Part shown: positions 28,116-38,111 of the stretch, piece after piece
How positions within the stretch are numbered: the stretch's first letter is position 1
Layout: every line of letters begins with the position of its first letter
Source of the DNA: Pseudaquidulcibacter saccharophilus
GTDB taxonomy: Bacteria; Pseudomonadota; Alphaproteobacteria; Caulobacterales; Aquidulcibacteraceae
DNA length: 64,000 bases
Direction: 5' to 3'
NCBI RefSeq assembly: GCF_019455445.1
Contig: NZ_JAHWUS010000005.1
Coordinates: forward strand, 42,792-106,791
Translations under genes and position numbers: made by a program
Notes under the pieces: model-generated
Told to the model about the DNA's origin: nothing
Database searches by the model: none
Seen by the model: the letters and a program-made list of their open reading frames with translations, nothing else

Positions 28116-28820
28116 GTGATTTTGCGCACAGTCAACCCACAAAGAGTAGAAAACAGAAGACGGCAAATTCTTGATGCCGCCCGCTTTTGTTTTGAGCAAA
28201 AAGGTTTTCATGCTACATCGATGGCAGAAATTTGCGCGCGTGCAGAAATGTCGCCTGGCGCATTGTATCGTTATTTCTCTTCTAAAGAAGAAATCATCGT
28301 CGCCATGAGCGAAGAAACCAATTTCCAAGCAATTGATTCATTACGCACCAAAACCGAAGACGTTAAAAATGGAAGCAATTTTTTGGATGCAATTCACGGC
28401 CTATTGACTGAAATTGCGGCAACTAACTTTTCAAAAGATCAAGGCGCATTATGCGCTGAATCAATTTCCGAGGCTATGCGCAATATTCAATTCGCCAATG
28501 CGGCCTCGATTGCATATATCGAATATCAAGAATTGTTCGCACAATTGCTCGAGCTTGGCAAAAACCAAGGCGCAATTGATGAAGATCAAGACACTCTTGA
28601 GCTTGCAGCAATATTAATGGCCATTGTCGATGGTATGGTGCTTAGGATGGCTTTTGATAGTGATTTTAAATCAGAAACAGCTGTTAAATGGATTGGCAAT
28701 TTATTCTGCCGCTATTTGACTTCTGAAGCTAAAGATTACGTCTCAAATAATTTTGGGAAACCAATTTGCATAGTAGATTTTAAAAATACCCGTTTTCCGG
28801 GGGGGCAGTTTGATGAATAA
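28116..28820 (+). CDS. TetR/AcrR-family repressor of the efflux operon
   Basis: About 234 aa. The N-terminal HTH is complete: RRRQILDAARFCFEQKGFHATSMAEICARAEMSPGALYRYFSSKEE (positions about 14-60). An all-helical ligand domain follows. Start is either GTG 28116 or TTG 28122; AGAGG at 28112 suits the TTG. Its end overlaps the adaptor gene by eight bases. It presumably represses its own operon and the divergent outer-membrane factor and releases on binding a pump substrate. Confidence 0.92.
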   Translation: MILRTVNPQRVENRRRQILDAARFCFEQKGFHATSMAEICARAEMSPGALYRYFSSKEEIIVAMSEETNFQAIDSLRTKTEDVKNGSNFLDAIHGLLTEIAATNFSKDQGALCAESISEAMRNIQFANAASIAYIEYQELFAQLLELGKNQGAIDEDQDTLELAAILMAIVDGMVLRMAFDSDFKSETAVKWIGNLFCRYLTSEAKDYVSNNFGKPICIVDFKNTRFPGGQFDE

Positions 28821-30180
28821 GAAATATTTAAAGGTCGCCGCGTCAGTTATGATTGCACTTAGCATGGTGGGTGTTGCATCATGTTCAAAGAACAAGAAAA
28901 ATGAACCCGAGAAAAAAGGGCCAGGCCGCGCGAACCAATCCGTTAACATTTCGCCGGTAACGCAAATCGACCTTAGCCCAAAAGTGGTAATTGCGGGACA
29001 AGTACAAGCCCAAAACGAGGCACGTATTTACCCAACTTCTTCTGGCGCAAGGGTTATTCAACTTCTTGCTGATGCCGGACAATATGTTTCTGCTGGGCAA
29101 CCCTTGGCACGCCTCGACGGCCGCCAAGTAGCCGCGGATTCCGAATTATTAGCAGCACAGGTTCGTCGCGCAAAAACGGCGCTAGCAGAGGCAGAAGTTT
29201 CACTTTCCAATGCAAATGAAACTATGAACCGCACAATCAACGGGCCAAAAGAAACCAATCTATCTTTTGAGCAAGCGCAAATCTCGTTTAATGAGGCAAA
29301 ATCACAATATGACCGCGCGCTTGCAGTTCAAAAAGTTGGATCTTTATCACAAGAAGAAATTGATCGCCGCAAAGCTGCTTATGAACAAGCAAAAACCCGC
29401 CTCGATAACCAACGTGGTGACGTAACCGCCATTTTAGAAGCACGACGTCAAACCGTTAAACAAGCACAAGCCCGTGTAAGCTCTGCTAAATCCGACCTTG
29501 AAGTTGCTGTTGCACAAAAAGCAAAATCGGATTCAATGCAAAATAACGGTATTATTTCATCACCAGTTGCGGGTCTTGTAACCGCGCGCAATGTCCAAGT
29601 TGGTGACATTGCCGGAAGCTCTGCCAACCCCATGTTTACTGTCGTTGCAAATGGCGCGTTAGAGGTTTGGGCCGAAATCGCGGAAAGCGAAATTGGCGGG
29701 CTTGCTGCTGGCATGGCTGCGCAATTCAAAGCGCCTGATGGCTCGTCTGTTTTTGGCACATTGCGTCAAATGCCGGCACAAATTGACCCAACTAAACGCA
29801 CAGGTATCGCAAAATTCACGCTTGAAACATCACCAAGCGTGCGTGCCGGAATGTTTTTAACTGGTGAAGCCAGCGCACAAAGTAAAATGGTGAATGCAAT
29901 CCCATCATCAGCAATTTTGTACGATAGCGAAGGCTCATCAGTATTTGTTATGCGCCCAGACGGAAGTGTAACTAAACAAAAAGTTGTTCTTGGTGCACGT
30001 CAAGGCGATTTGGTTGAACTAATCACCGGTCCACCAACTGGAAGCTGGGTTGTAACATCTGGTGCATCTTTCCTTGCGGAAAATGAGAAAATCAACCCAA
30101 TTAAAACTGATATCAAGGGCAACAAGCTTGCCCCTCCTGCCGCAACTAAACCACAACAAAAGCCGCAGCCTGCCCATTAA
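28813..30180 (+). CDS. RND efflux periplasmic adaptor (HlyD/AcrA family)
   Basis: 455 aa from ATG 28813, preceded by a G-rich ribosome site. Lipobox VASC (Cys24) anchors it in the inner membrane. The beta-barrel and biotinyl-lipoyl domain (LLADAGQYVSAGQPLARLDGRQ, later GIISSPVAGLVTARNVQVGDI) flank a long coiled-coil hairpin (about residues 100-240). The C-terminal membrane-proximal domain carries PSSAILYDSEGSSVFV, and the tail is Pro/Gln-rich. It bridges the RND pump and the outer-membrane factor. Confidence 0.94.
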   Translation: MNKKYLKVAASVMIALSMVGVASCSKNKKNEPEKKGPGRANQSVNISPVTQIDLSPKVVIAGQVQAQNEARIYPTSSGARVIQLLADAGQYVSAGQPLARLDGRQVAADSELLAAQVRRAKTALAEAEVSLSNANETMNRTINGPKETNLSFEQAQISFNEAKSQYDRALAVQKVGSLSQEEIDRRKAAYEQAKTRLDNQRGDVTAILEARRQTVKQAQARVSSAKSDLEVAVAQKAKSDSMQNNGIISSPVAGLVTARNVQVGDIAGSSANPMFTVVANGALEVWAEIAESEIGGLAAGMAAQFKAPDGSSVFGTLRQMPAQIDPTKRTGIAKFTLETSPSVRAGMFLTGEASAQSKMVNAIPSSAILYDSEGSSVFVMRPDGSVTKQKVVLGARQGDLVELITGPPTGSWVVTSGASFLAENEKINPIKTDIKGNKLAPPAATKPQQKPQPAH

Positions 30181-30194
30181 TAAGGAATTGAAAG

Positions 30195-33100
30195 ATGCGC
30201 AATATTTCATCATGGGCAATTAAAAATCCGATTGTGCCAATAGTGTTGTTTTTTATCTTCACTATTCTTGGCATGGGCGCGTTTTTCAAATTACCGATTA
30301 ACTCTAACCCTGATATTGATTATCCTGCTTTTAGTGTGGACATTTCAATGCCAGGTGCAGCACCTTCGGAAATTGAAAACCAAATTACACAAAAGGTTGA
30401 AGGTGCTTTAACCGGCATAGAGGGCGTTAAAAAAATGACCTCTACCGCACAAACAAGCCATTCAAGCACCTTTGTGGAATTACAAATTGGAACCGATATT
30501 TCAAAAGCGGTTGATGATGCGCGCGCTGCGGTGGCGCAAATTCGTTCTGATTTACCTGCCGATATCTATGAGCCTACCGTATCACGCGTAGATTTTAACA
30601 GCCAAGACCCGGTTGGTATCTTCGCATTGCGTGCACCAACAATGGCGGATGAAGATATTTCATGGTTTATCGACAATGAAATTTCACGCCAATTATTAAG
30701 TGTTAAAGGCGTTGGTCAGGTAAACCGTTTCGGTGGCGCAACCCGCCAAATCACAGTGGACATTGACCCCAATAAACTTAATGCATTTGGTGGCTCTGTA
30801 TCTGATGTTTCACGTGCCTTGCGTTCGCAGAACATAGATAGCCCAGGGGGCGTTGCGGAAACTGGTGCGGGACAACAATCAATCCGTACACTTGGTTCTG
30901 CTGGCTCGGTTGAGGAATTACGCAAAACACCAATAACCCTAAGCAATGGCCGTGTTTTACGCCTCGATGATATTGCCGATGTTCGTGATGGGGCATCAGA
31001 TATTACTGGTATTGCGCGTTATAATGACTCACCGGTTATTATGTTCCAAGTATTGCGTGCCAAATCTGCATCTGGTCTAAAAACCTATCATGCGGTGATG
31101 GATAAAATTGCGGAAATTGAAAAAGCGCACCCAGACATTAAAATTTCAACGGCCTATACGCCTGCTGAATACATTCAATCTGATTATGATTCATCACTAC
31201 AATCATTGTTAGAGGGTGCATTATTAGCGACGCTTGTGGTTTCGGTATTCCTTGGTGGGTGGAGGGTAATTATATCCTTTACCGTTATCACTGGGGCAAT
31301 ATTATTTACCCTGTCTTTCGCACTTGATAAGCTATTCCATATTCATGTTGGTGAAGTAGCAGTATTAGCACTATTAACGCTTTTGATTGCTATATTCGCA
31401 TTATTGCGAAAAGAAGGGCGGGCAACATTCCTTGCCGCAATGGCAATTCCATTATCAACCATTCCGACATTTTATGTCATGCAGCTAATGGGCTTCACAC
31501 TAAACGGTATTACCCTTTTAGCACTTGGCCTAGTTGCTGGTATCCTAGTTGACGATGCGATTGTGGAAATTGAAAACATTGAACGCCACATTGATATGGG
31601 TAAACGCCCTTACCCTGCAGCACTAGAAGCAGCAGATGAAATTGGCCTTGCTGTGGTTGCGACCACCTCAACAATCGTTGCTGTTTTCGTTCCAGTTAGC
31701 TTCATGACAGGTATTGTTGGGCAATTCTTCAAAAGCTTTGGTATTACCGTTGCGGTTGCCGTTTTATGTTCCCTTGCCGTGGCACGTTTGATTACGCCAT
31801 TGATGGCGGCATATCTTATGGTTCCACAGGAAAAGGAACATAAAGAAAGCAAGGTTGGCACATGGTATCTCAACACTCTGAAATGGGCGCTGGCGAACCG
31901 TTGGAAAACTTTTGGTATCGGCATGGCAATCATGCTTGTATCACTTGTTTCTGCGGCAATGACACCTAAAACCTTTATGCCAGATCTTGATGACGGACTG
32001 ACACAAATTTCAATTGACTTGCCACCCGGCCTAACTCCGATGGAGGCTGATAAAAAGGCACGTGAAGTTTCGGCAATCATCCTTGATCAAGAAGGCACAA
32101 AACACGTTGTTCAATCAACGCGTGGCGACCTAACTGGAAGTCGTTTCTTCGTCACAATGACTGATCGTAAAGATCGCTCTGTAACAAAGAAACAATACGA
32201 AGCAGCATTGCGCTCAAAAATTTCACAAATCCCAGGAATTCGTAGTCAGTTTGGCGGCGGCTTTGGCGGCGGCGGTGTTTCAATCAGCCTCGTTTCAAAC
32301 GACCCCAAAGCACTTGAGGCGGCCTCAAAACGCATCATGGGTGAAATGCGCAAATTTAAATGGGCAGTGGATTTGAAATCATCTGCTGACCTTACCAAAC
32401 CTGAACTTCATATCATTCCACGCCGTGAAGAGGCGGCACGCCTTGGGGTAAATGTTGCGACAATTGCCTCCGCCATTAGGCTTGCCACAGATGGTGACGT
32501 GCAGACTAATTTGCCAAAATTCAATGCTGGTGACCGTCAAATTCCAATTCTTGTTCGTCTTGCACGTGAAAACCGTGCCGACATTGAATCCATCAAATCA
32601 TTACGTGTTGCCACAGGAACTGGTGCATCCGTACCATTAAGCGCGGTTGCAGATGTTGAATATGGCGGCGGGCAAGCACGCGTTGAACGTGAAAACCGTC
32701 AACGGGTTGTAACAATCTCCGCTGGTCTTGGTACCGATGAAAACGGCGCCCAAATGCAGCTTGGCCCTGCGTTTGAAAAAATCAAAAAGCAGGACTGGTA
32801 TAAAAATCCAGGCCCAGGTGTAAGCATTAAAGATAGTGGCGATGCCGAAGATTTGGCGGATATGATGTCACAATTCCTTGGCGCAATTCTACTCGGCGTA
32901 TTCTTGGTATATTGTGTGTTGGTGCTGTTGTTCAAAGACTTCTTGCAACCAATTACCATTGTATCGGTTATCTTGCTTGCTCCTGCGGGTGCATTCTTGG
33001 GGCTGTTCTTGGTACAAGCACCATTATCAATCACATCCTTTATTGGCCTATTGATGCTTATTGGTATTGCGACCAAGAACTCTATTCTATTGGTGGATTT

Positions 33101-33461
33101 TGCGGTTGAATCAATAAACAAGGGTATGCCACGCTATGAAGCATTGATTGATGCCGCATTAAAACGTTCGCGTCCAATTATTATGACTTCGATTGCAATG
33201 ATTGCAGGCATGATGCCAAACGCGCTCACATCTGCGGGGCCAGGTGCTTTCCGCCAAGGTATGGCGATTGCGGTTATTGGTGGCTTAACGCTTTCAACAG
33301 CGCTTAGTTTGATTTTCGTGCCGGCGGTTTATACCATAGTCGATGATTTTGACCACTGGATTAGAAAGTTCTTTAAGGGTATTTCAACCGTTACAGAAGA
33401 GGATAAAGTGCAAGGTTTACGCGAAGAAGCCGAGCGGAAGCATCATATCATCGCGGAATAA
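30195..33461 (+). CDS. RND-family multidrug efflux pump, enlarged membrane domain
   Basis: 1088 aa; family members are usually about 1020-1060. Family landmarks are NPIVPIVLFF (TM1), NSNPDIDYPAFSVDI, VEGALTGIEGV and the proton-relay TM4 segment GILVDDAIVEIENIERH with Asp453 and Asp454, which identify the proton-driven hydrophobe/amphiphile exporter type. Between LVVSVFLGGW (about 349-356) and LLRKEGRATFLAAMAIPLS (about 403-421) there is an additional hydrophobic stretch of about 50 residues that the usual FLRxWRATLIAAxAIPLS junction lacks. It is co-transcribed with tetR and the adaptor and ends near a ppa gene. Confidence 0.95.
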   Translation: MRNISSWAIKNPIVPIVLFFIFTILGMGAFFKLPINSNPDIDYPAFSVDISMPGAAPSEIENQITQKVEGALTGIEGVKKMTSTAQTSHSSTFVELQIGTDISKAVDDARAAVAQIRSDLPADIYEPTVSRVDFNSQDPVGIFALRAPTMADEDISWFIDNEISRQLLSVKGVGQVNRFGGATRQITVDIDPNKLNAFGGSVSDVSRALRSQNIDSPGGVAETGAGQQSIRTLGSAGSVEELRKTPITLSNGRVLRLDDIADVRDGASDITGIARYNDSPVIMFQVLRAKSASGLKTYHAVMDKIAEIEKAHPDIKISTAYTPAEYIQSDYDSSLQSLLEGALLATLVVSVFLGGWRVIISFTVITGAILFTLSFALDKLFHIHVGEVAVLALLTLLIAIFALLRKEGRATFLAAMAIPLSTIPTFYVMQLMGFTLNGITLLALGLVAGILVDDAIVEIENIERHIDMGKRPYPAALEAADEIGLAVVATTSTIVAVFVPVSFMTGIVGQFFKSFGITVAVAVLCSLAVARLITPLMAAYLMVPQEKEHKESKVGTWYLNTLKWALANRWKTFGIGMAIMLVSLVSAAMTPKTFMPDLDDGLTQISIDLPPGLTPMEADKKAREVSAIILDQEGTKHVVQSTRGDLTGSRFFVTMTDRKDRSVTKKQYEAALRSKISQIPGIRSQFGGGFGGGGVSISLVSNDPKALEAASKRIMGEMRKFKWAVDLKSSADLTKPELHIIPRREEAARLGVNVATIASAIRLATDGDVQTNLPKFNAGDRQIPILVRLARENRADIESIKSLRVATGTGASVPLSAVADVEYGGGQARVERENRQRVVTISAGLGTDENGAQMQLGPAFEKIKKQDWYKNPGPGVSIKDSGDAEDLADMMSQFLGAILLGVFLVYCVLVLLFKDFLQPITIVSVILLAPAGAFLGLFLVQAPLSITSFIGLLMLIGIATKNSILLVDFAVESINKGMPRYEALIDAALKRSRPIIMTSIAMIAGMMPNALTSAGPGAFRQGMAIAVIGGLTLSTALSLIFVPAVYTIVDDFDHWIRKFFKGISTVTEEDKVQGLREEAERKHHIIAE

Positions 33462-33585
33462 TCGCACATAGCCTAAAATAGGGCTTGCATTATCAAAATT
33501 TTGTCCTAAAGCCTCTTTTCGCAAACGCACAATAAGCACCGGCAGGTTTTTGCCCGCCGCAGACTATCAGGTAAAAGGAAATACA

Positions 33586-34131
33586 ATGGATATCAGTAAA
33601 ATTCCGGTCGGCAGAGATGTCCCGAATGATGTAAACGTCATTATCGAAGTTCCAATGGGTGGTGAACCTATTAAATATGAAATTGACAAAGATTCTGGTG
33701 CGATGTTTGTTGATCGCTTCCTTTATACTCCAATGCGCTATCCAACTAATTATGGTTTCATTCCGCACACTTTATCAGGTGACGGTGACCCAGTTGACAT
33801 GCTTTGCGTTGGCCGTCGCCCGCTAATCCCTGGTTGCGTATTGCGCGTTCGTCCAATCGGCGTTCTTTTGATGGAAGACCAAGCAGGTATCGACGAGAAG
33901 ATTCTTGGCGTTCCAGTTCCAGATCTTACCGCATTCCACGACAAAACACAGAACTATACCGATGTTCCACCAATTCTTTTGTCACAAATCGAACACTTCT
34001 TTGCGCATTATAAAGATCTTGAGCCAGGCAAATGGACCAAAATCCAAGGTTGGAAAGACCGTGATTTTGCAAAGAACCTTATCTTGGAAGGTGTTGAACG
34101 CTACCAAGACTACATTTCAAAAAACAAATAA
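33586..34131 (+). CDS. ppa: Inorganic pyrophosphatase
   Basis: 181 aa family I soluble pyrophosphatase. ATG 33586 (AAAAGG upstream) gives [23 protein letters not shown]. Active-site elements: [27 protein letters not shown], and the metal-binding [12 protein letters not shown], plus [10 protein letters not shown] near the C-terminus. Hydrolyses PPi from biosynthesis. An in-frame ATG at 33550 adds 12 unmatched residues. A strong terminator follows. Confidence 0.97.
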   Translation: MDISKIPVGRDVPNDVNVIIEVPMGGEPIKYEIDKDSGAMFVDRFLYTPMRYPTNYGFIPHTLSGDGDPVDMLCVGRRPLIPGCVLRVRPIGVLLMEDQAGIDEKILGVPVPDLTAFHDKTQNYTDVPPILLSQIEHFFAHYKDLEPGKWTKIQGWKDRDFAKNLILEGVERYQDYISKNK

Positions 34132-34134
34132 TTC

Positions 34135-34160
34135 AAAGCCCCCTTTTAGGGGGCTTTTTT
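34135..34160 (+). terminator. Terminator of ppa
   Basis: AGCCCCC / GGGGGCT stem (34137-34143, 34149-34155), 5-nt loop, TTTTTT tail. Confidence 0.9.
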
Positions 34161-34161
34161 A

Positions 34162-34389
34162 TTATTCAACAATTAATGAGACAATTTTTCTAACTATTGG
34201 CAAAATTACTAAAAGCACGGGGAATGCAATTACCCAAGAAAGCATCCATGCAGAACACCAATAGTCAAATACATTTTGGTTAAAGCCATTTGCACGTAAA
34301 AGACTAATCATACTAACAACGCATGTCATAAGGCATGACAAGATTAATGGCATGATTAATGGCGCATATTTTGATGGTAGTTTTTTCAT
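34162..34389 (-). CDS. DUF2798 small membrane protein (copy 1)
   Basis: 75 aa with two membrane spans. MKKLPSKYAPLIMPLILSCLMTCVVSMIS and the second block WCSAWMLSWVIAFPVLLVILP match DUF2798, a family of two-helix membrane proteins of unknown function. It pairs with a paralogue at 35054-35281 and stops right at the ppa terminator. ATG has a plausible GGAG-like AAATG context but regulation is not visible. Confidence 0.85.
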   Translation of the reverse strand: MKKLPSKYAPLIMPLILSCLMTCVVSMISLLRANGFNQNVFDYWCSAWMLSWVIAFPVLLVILPIVRKIVSLIVE

Positions 34390-34546
34390 TTTTACTCCGT
34401 AAGAAATTAGTTACAGGTCAAACCAATGCATAGCCCGCAACATACAGGTTATGCGTTGATTAACGTAAACGCTTACGGAAACCCAATATATGATTGAATG
34501 GGTTACGTTATTTTAATATCGCAAACAATAAAACTTTGCAAGCCCA

Positions 34547-34984
34547 TTAAAACCCGATTGGCTTTCCAATTGGGCAAGTCGATGAAATTGTTTTTTGGTT
34601 GCCCCATTTAAGGCCACCTTGTTCAAGGCAATAATTTTCGGCCTTGATGCCCAATGATTTGCCGTAATCATAATAGCCACCATGTTTTTGAATAATCTTA
34701 GTGCAGTTTTCGTCCATCTCGATATTAGATAGCGTAATCGCCGGCTGATAACGATTTGAATATTCGCGAAGGTTTGCCGAAGCATGCTTCAATAATTCAT
34801 CGCGCGACAATTTTGGATTGCGGCATTGATATTTCCATAATTCAATAACTGATGATTGCTCAACGGCGCACATTGCCTTTACAGCAGCAGTTTTTGCGGG
34901 GTTATTTTCGGCATAATATGTCGGACGCTCACAACAGCCACCAACGATCACCAATATTCCAATCGCGCCCAAGCATTTTAACAT
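34547..34984 (-). CDS. Putative lipoprotein, unknown function
   Basis: 145 aa. N-terminal MLKCLGAIGILVIVGGC fits a short lipoprotein signal with Cys17 lipidated. The mature part is Cys-rich (AMCAVEQS, YQCRNP, ENCTKI, NYCLEQGG, STCPIG), which suggests disulfides in the periplasm. No family is recognised. It lies between two DUF2798 genes on the same strand, with gaps of about 160 and 70 bp. The 34390-34546 gap has no gene. Confidence 0.65.
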   Translation of the reverse strand: MLKCLGAIGILVIVGGCCERPTYYAENNPAKTAAVKAMCAVEQSSVIELWKYQCRNPKLSRDELLKHASANLREYSNRYQPAITLSNIEMDENCTKIIQKHGGYYDYGKSLGIKAENYCLEQGGLKWGNQKTISSTCPIGKPIGF

Positions 34985-35053
34985 ATCGCACCCAATCGTT
35001 TCCGCCTTTATAGCTTATAAAAACGCTAATTAAAGGGTGCTTTTGGTCGCGGT

Positions 35054-35281
35054 TTATTCGGTAATTACTTCCAATAGCTTTTTAACATTTGGCAAAATCA
35101 CCAAAAGCGCAGGAAATGCAACAATCCACGACGTCATCCATGCGGTAATCCATTTACCCATAAACTCATCACCAAAGCCATAGCTTTTTAAAATCGAAAC
35201 CGCGCTTACGATACAAGTCATAAAGAAGGTAACGATAAACGGCATAAGCAAGAAATTATATTTTGCAGGTAATTTTCTCAT
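35054..35281 (-). CDS. DUF2798 small membrane protein (copy 2)
   Basis: 75 aa from the ATG at 35281 (MRKLPAKYNFLLMPFIVTFFMTC); four extra residues are possible upstream. Second span WITAWMTSWIVAFPALLVILP. Paralogue of the gene at 34162-34389, with the same KLP-KY start and AW--SW-(I/V)AFP-LLVILP block. Two copies this close suggest local duplication. Confidence 0.85.
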   Translation of the reverse strand: MRKLPAKYNFLLMPFIVTFFMTCIVSAVSILKSYGFGDEFMGKWITAWMTSWIVAFPALLVILPNVKKLLEVITE

Positions 35282-35374
35282 GGTACTTTCCAAATTTGAT
35301 TACCACAAAAAGATATAGCATAAAATTACGTATGCAATGATTGAAATTTTATACAATCCATACAAAATTGAATA

Positions 35375-36532
35375 TTAATATTCGAAATTTTTCTGTTTCA
35401 GTGTACCGCATACACCATCTAATCCAGGAAACAATGCCCCATAAGAAACACCTATTTTTTCTAAATCTCTAAGAATTTCTCTGTATTGCGACTTTGGAAG
35501 ATCAATCGCCTCAATAAAATCTATACCAAAATTAGTATTTTGGTATAGCAAATACTCTTCTATATCAACCATATTACAAAGGCTTAAGACAGACTGCTGT
35601 GCCAAAAATCTAGGATTATTAAAAGATTGTAGTTGAGTAATCGAAAAATGCGGATTTCTTATTTTTAAATCTGAAAATTGAGGCAATTCATTTTGCCATT
35701 CTTGAATATTAAAAATAAAAATCCTTATGCTACTTTCTTTATTATCTTGTTCTCGAAAATCTTCTTCTTGGATATTACAAAATGCAAAATATGCCGCGAT
35801 AAATGGAGATAATGTCCAATCTAATAGTGGAGTTGGGTAACCATGATGTTGCGCTGTACTTAAAATGGCAGCTAAATGTGTTGAGTTAGTTACTTCATAT
35901 AAAAAATTAGTGTTAGAACTAAAATGTATTGCTAACTGTGGAATATCTTTTACCATATATTTCCATAAGTCAGTGCGATTTGTTCTGTGAAAAGAAGTTT
36001 TTAGTTTCCAATCCGATGATTGTCCTCGAAATATCTTTCCATCAGCTTCTCTTGAAAACGCATATTGTTTAAATTCATCCCAATTTTTAATATCATCTCT
36101 GCTTTTTATATTTGATTTATTAAGTCCTAAAGGTTTCCTCTTAATAACAAATTCAACCTTATTATCAGCTTGCAAATAAGAAAACATCAGTGTTTGAATA
36201 CTATCATTCTCATTTAGAAAAATTAATGTCCCTTCAAGCTCGTCTGGCAAATAGGCATCAGGATACAATAGTTTAGCGTCTGAATTGGAATTAAATGGCA
36301 ACCCCGTGTTTGGATTAAGGACAATGGGCCTTAGTGAAAATTTTTGATGAATATTTTTTTCATTTTTGATATTTTTTAGCTCAGAAACAAATGTTGGCAA
36401 TCCATTTGCGGCTTGGAACATATATCCATAACCTTCAAGTGTGCCATTAACTAAATCCAACTCCAGCATATATCTATCTTCATTTAAATTAAAAGATGAT
36501 ATCCACTGACCTGCAAAGGAATTTTCGACCAC
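35375..36532 (-). CDS. FRG-domain protein
   Basis: 385 aa. Residues about 145-265 carry the FRG domain: KIFRGQSSDWKLKTSFHR, later LSTAQHHGYPTPLLDWTLSPFIAAYFA, the conserved H-GxPT-LLDWT core. The first 135 residues look beta-rich and lipocalin-like (FAGQWISSFNLNEDRYMLELDLVNG...GYGYMF) and are not a known partner. The C-terminal part is helical. The function of FRG domains is not established; they turn up in mobile and defence-related settings. Codon use is more AT-rich than in neighbouring leuC, hinting at transfer. Monocistronic. Confidence 0.8.
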   Translation of the reverse strand: MVENSFAGQWISSFNLNEDRYMLELDLVNGTLEGYGYMFQAANGLPTFVSELKNIKNEKNIHQKFSLRPIVLNPNTGLPFNSNSDAKLLYPDAYLPDELEGTLIFLNENDSIQTLMFSYLQADNKVEFVIKRKPLGLNKSNIKSRDDIKNWDEFKQYAFSREADGKIFRGQSSDWKLKTSFHRTNRTDLWKYMVKDIPQLAIHFSSNTNFLYEVTNSTHLAAILSTAQHHGYPTPLLDWTLSPFIAAYFAFCNIQEEDFREQDNKESSIRIFIFNIQEWQNELPQFSDLKIRNPHFSITQLQSFNNPRFLAQQSVLSLCNMVDIEEYLLYQNTNFGIDFIEAIDLPKSQYREILRDLEKIGVSYGALFPGLDGVCGTLKQKNFEY

Positions 36533-36596
36533 TTAACACCTCTATTGGTTAGAAGATATTATGAGTCGGTATTATTAAAAGCATTTAGTATATGAA

Positions 36597-38015
36597 TTAG
36601 CCCTCTTTACGATAATCGTAAAGTTCGCCTTTAATCGCCGCCCATGCCGCCATTGTTGGTGAGCAAAGGTGGGTCATTGACCCCCTGCCCTGACGACCTT
36701 CAAAATTACGGTTTGAGGTTGACGCACAACGTTCGCCAGCTTTCAATTTATCGGGGTTCATGCCAAGGCACATTGAACAACCAGGTTCACGCCATTCAAA
36801 CCCTGCGGCGGTAAAGATTTCGTCCAAGCCTTCTTCTTCTGCCTGATATTTCACCAGACCAGAACCCGGAACAACCATTGCCCGCACGCCATCCGAAACT
36901 TTACGACCCTTTGCAATTGCCGCAGCCTCGCGCAAATCTTCGATACGCGAATTAGTACAAGAGCCGATAAATACGCGGTCAATCTTCACACCTTCGATTT
37001 TTTGCCCGCGTTCAAGTTTTACATATTCAATTGCGCGATCAAATGTTTCTTTGGCACCCTCGGAAAGATTTTCACCAGTAGGGACAATTTCATCAATCGC
37101 AATCGCCTGCTCTGGGTTTGTACCCCATGTAACCATTGGCTTAATTTTGCTGCCATCAAGTTCAACAATAATATCAAAATGCGCGCCCTCATCGGAATGC
37201 ATGTTTTTCCAATGATTAACCGCCAAATCCCATTGTCCAGCTTTTGGTGAAGATGGTCTGCCGCGAAGATATTCAAAAGTCTTTTCATCCGCCGCAACAA
37301 GGCCGGCACGTGCGCCCGCCTCAATCGCCATATTGCAAAGCGTCATGCGGCCTTCCATTGAAAGGCTTGTAATCGCATCGCCCATAAATTCAACGACCGA
37401 ACCCGTACCGCCAGCAGTGCCGATTTTGGCAATAATCGCGAGTGCAACATCTTTGGCAGTTACACCTTTTTGCAATTCGCCGGTTACGCGGATTGCCATA
37501 TTTTTCATTTTGCGCGCCCGAAGGGTCTGGGTCGCAAGAACATGCTCAACCTCAGAAGTGCCAATACCATGCGCCAATGCCGCAAATGCACCGTGGGTTG
37601 AGGTATGGCTATCACCACAAACAATAGTCATACCCGGTTGTGTGCGCCCCTGTTCAGGGCCAACAACGTGAACTATGCCGTTATTAATATCGCCCATCGG
37701 GAAATATTCAATGCCATATTCGGCAACGTTTTTGGTAAGGGTTTCAAGCTGCAATTTAGCTTCAGGGTCGGTAACACCTTCAATACCCGCTTCTTGATTT
37801 TCTGTTGGGGTATTGTGATCTGCTGTTGCCAATGTCAATTCAGGGTGCGCAACCGGGCGATTATTTGCACGCAAGCCAGCAAACGCCTGTGGGGTTGTCA
37901 CTTCATGAATCAGGTGAAGATCAATGAATAGCAATGCGTCACCGTTTTCGGTCGCAGAAACAAAGTGATTATCCCAGATTTTATCGTAAAGTGTTTTTGG
38001 CGTTGAATTTGTCAT
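36597..38015 (-). CDS. leuC: 3-isopropylmalate dehydratase large subunit
   Basis: 472 aa, standard LeuC length. Aconitase-superfamily motifs: [41 protein letters not shown] and the three 4Fe-4S ligands Cys353 (IGSCTNSR), Cys413 and Cys416 ([10 protein letters not shown]), plus [12 protein letters not shown]. It isomerises 2- to 3-isopropylmalate in leucine synthesis. leuD is not adjacent on the visible side, so the subunits are probably encoded apart or further away. Confidence 0.97.
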   Translation of the reverse strand: MTNSTPKTLYDKIWDNHFVSATENGDALLFIDLHLIHEVTTPQAFAGLRANNRPVAHPELTLATADHNTPTENQEAGIEGVTDPEAKLQLETLTKNVAEYGIEYFPMGDINNGIVHVVGPEQGRTQPGMTIVCGDSHTSTHGAFAALAHGIGTSEVEHVLATQTLRARKMKNMAIRVTGELQKGVTAKDVALAIIAKIGTAGGTGSVVEFMGDAITSLSMEGRMTLCNMAIEAGARAGLVAADEKTFEYLRGRPSSPKAGQWDLAVNHWKNMHSDEGAHFDIIVELDGSKIKPMVTWGTNPEQAIAIDEIVPTGENLSEGAKETFDRAIEYVKLERGQKIEGVKIDRVFIGSCTNSRIEDLREAAAIAKGRKVSDGVRAMVVPGSGLVKYQAEEEGLDEIFTAAGFEWREPGCSMCLGMNPDKLKAGERCASTSNRNFEGRQGRGSMTHLCSPTMAAWAAIKGELYDYRKEG

Positions 38016-38111
38016 GTGTTTTTCCTGTATGCCTAATAACTAAATGTTGCTATTAATTCAATATTGGAAATGGCAAGATACATAATTATAGGCCAAAACA
38101 ACGGTAAAACG

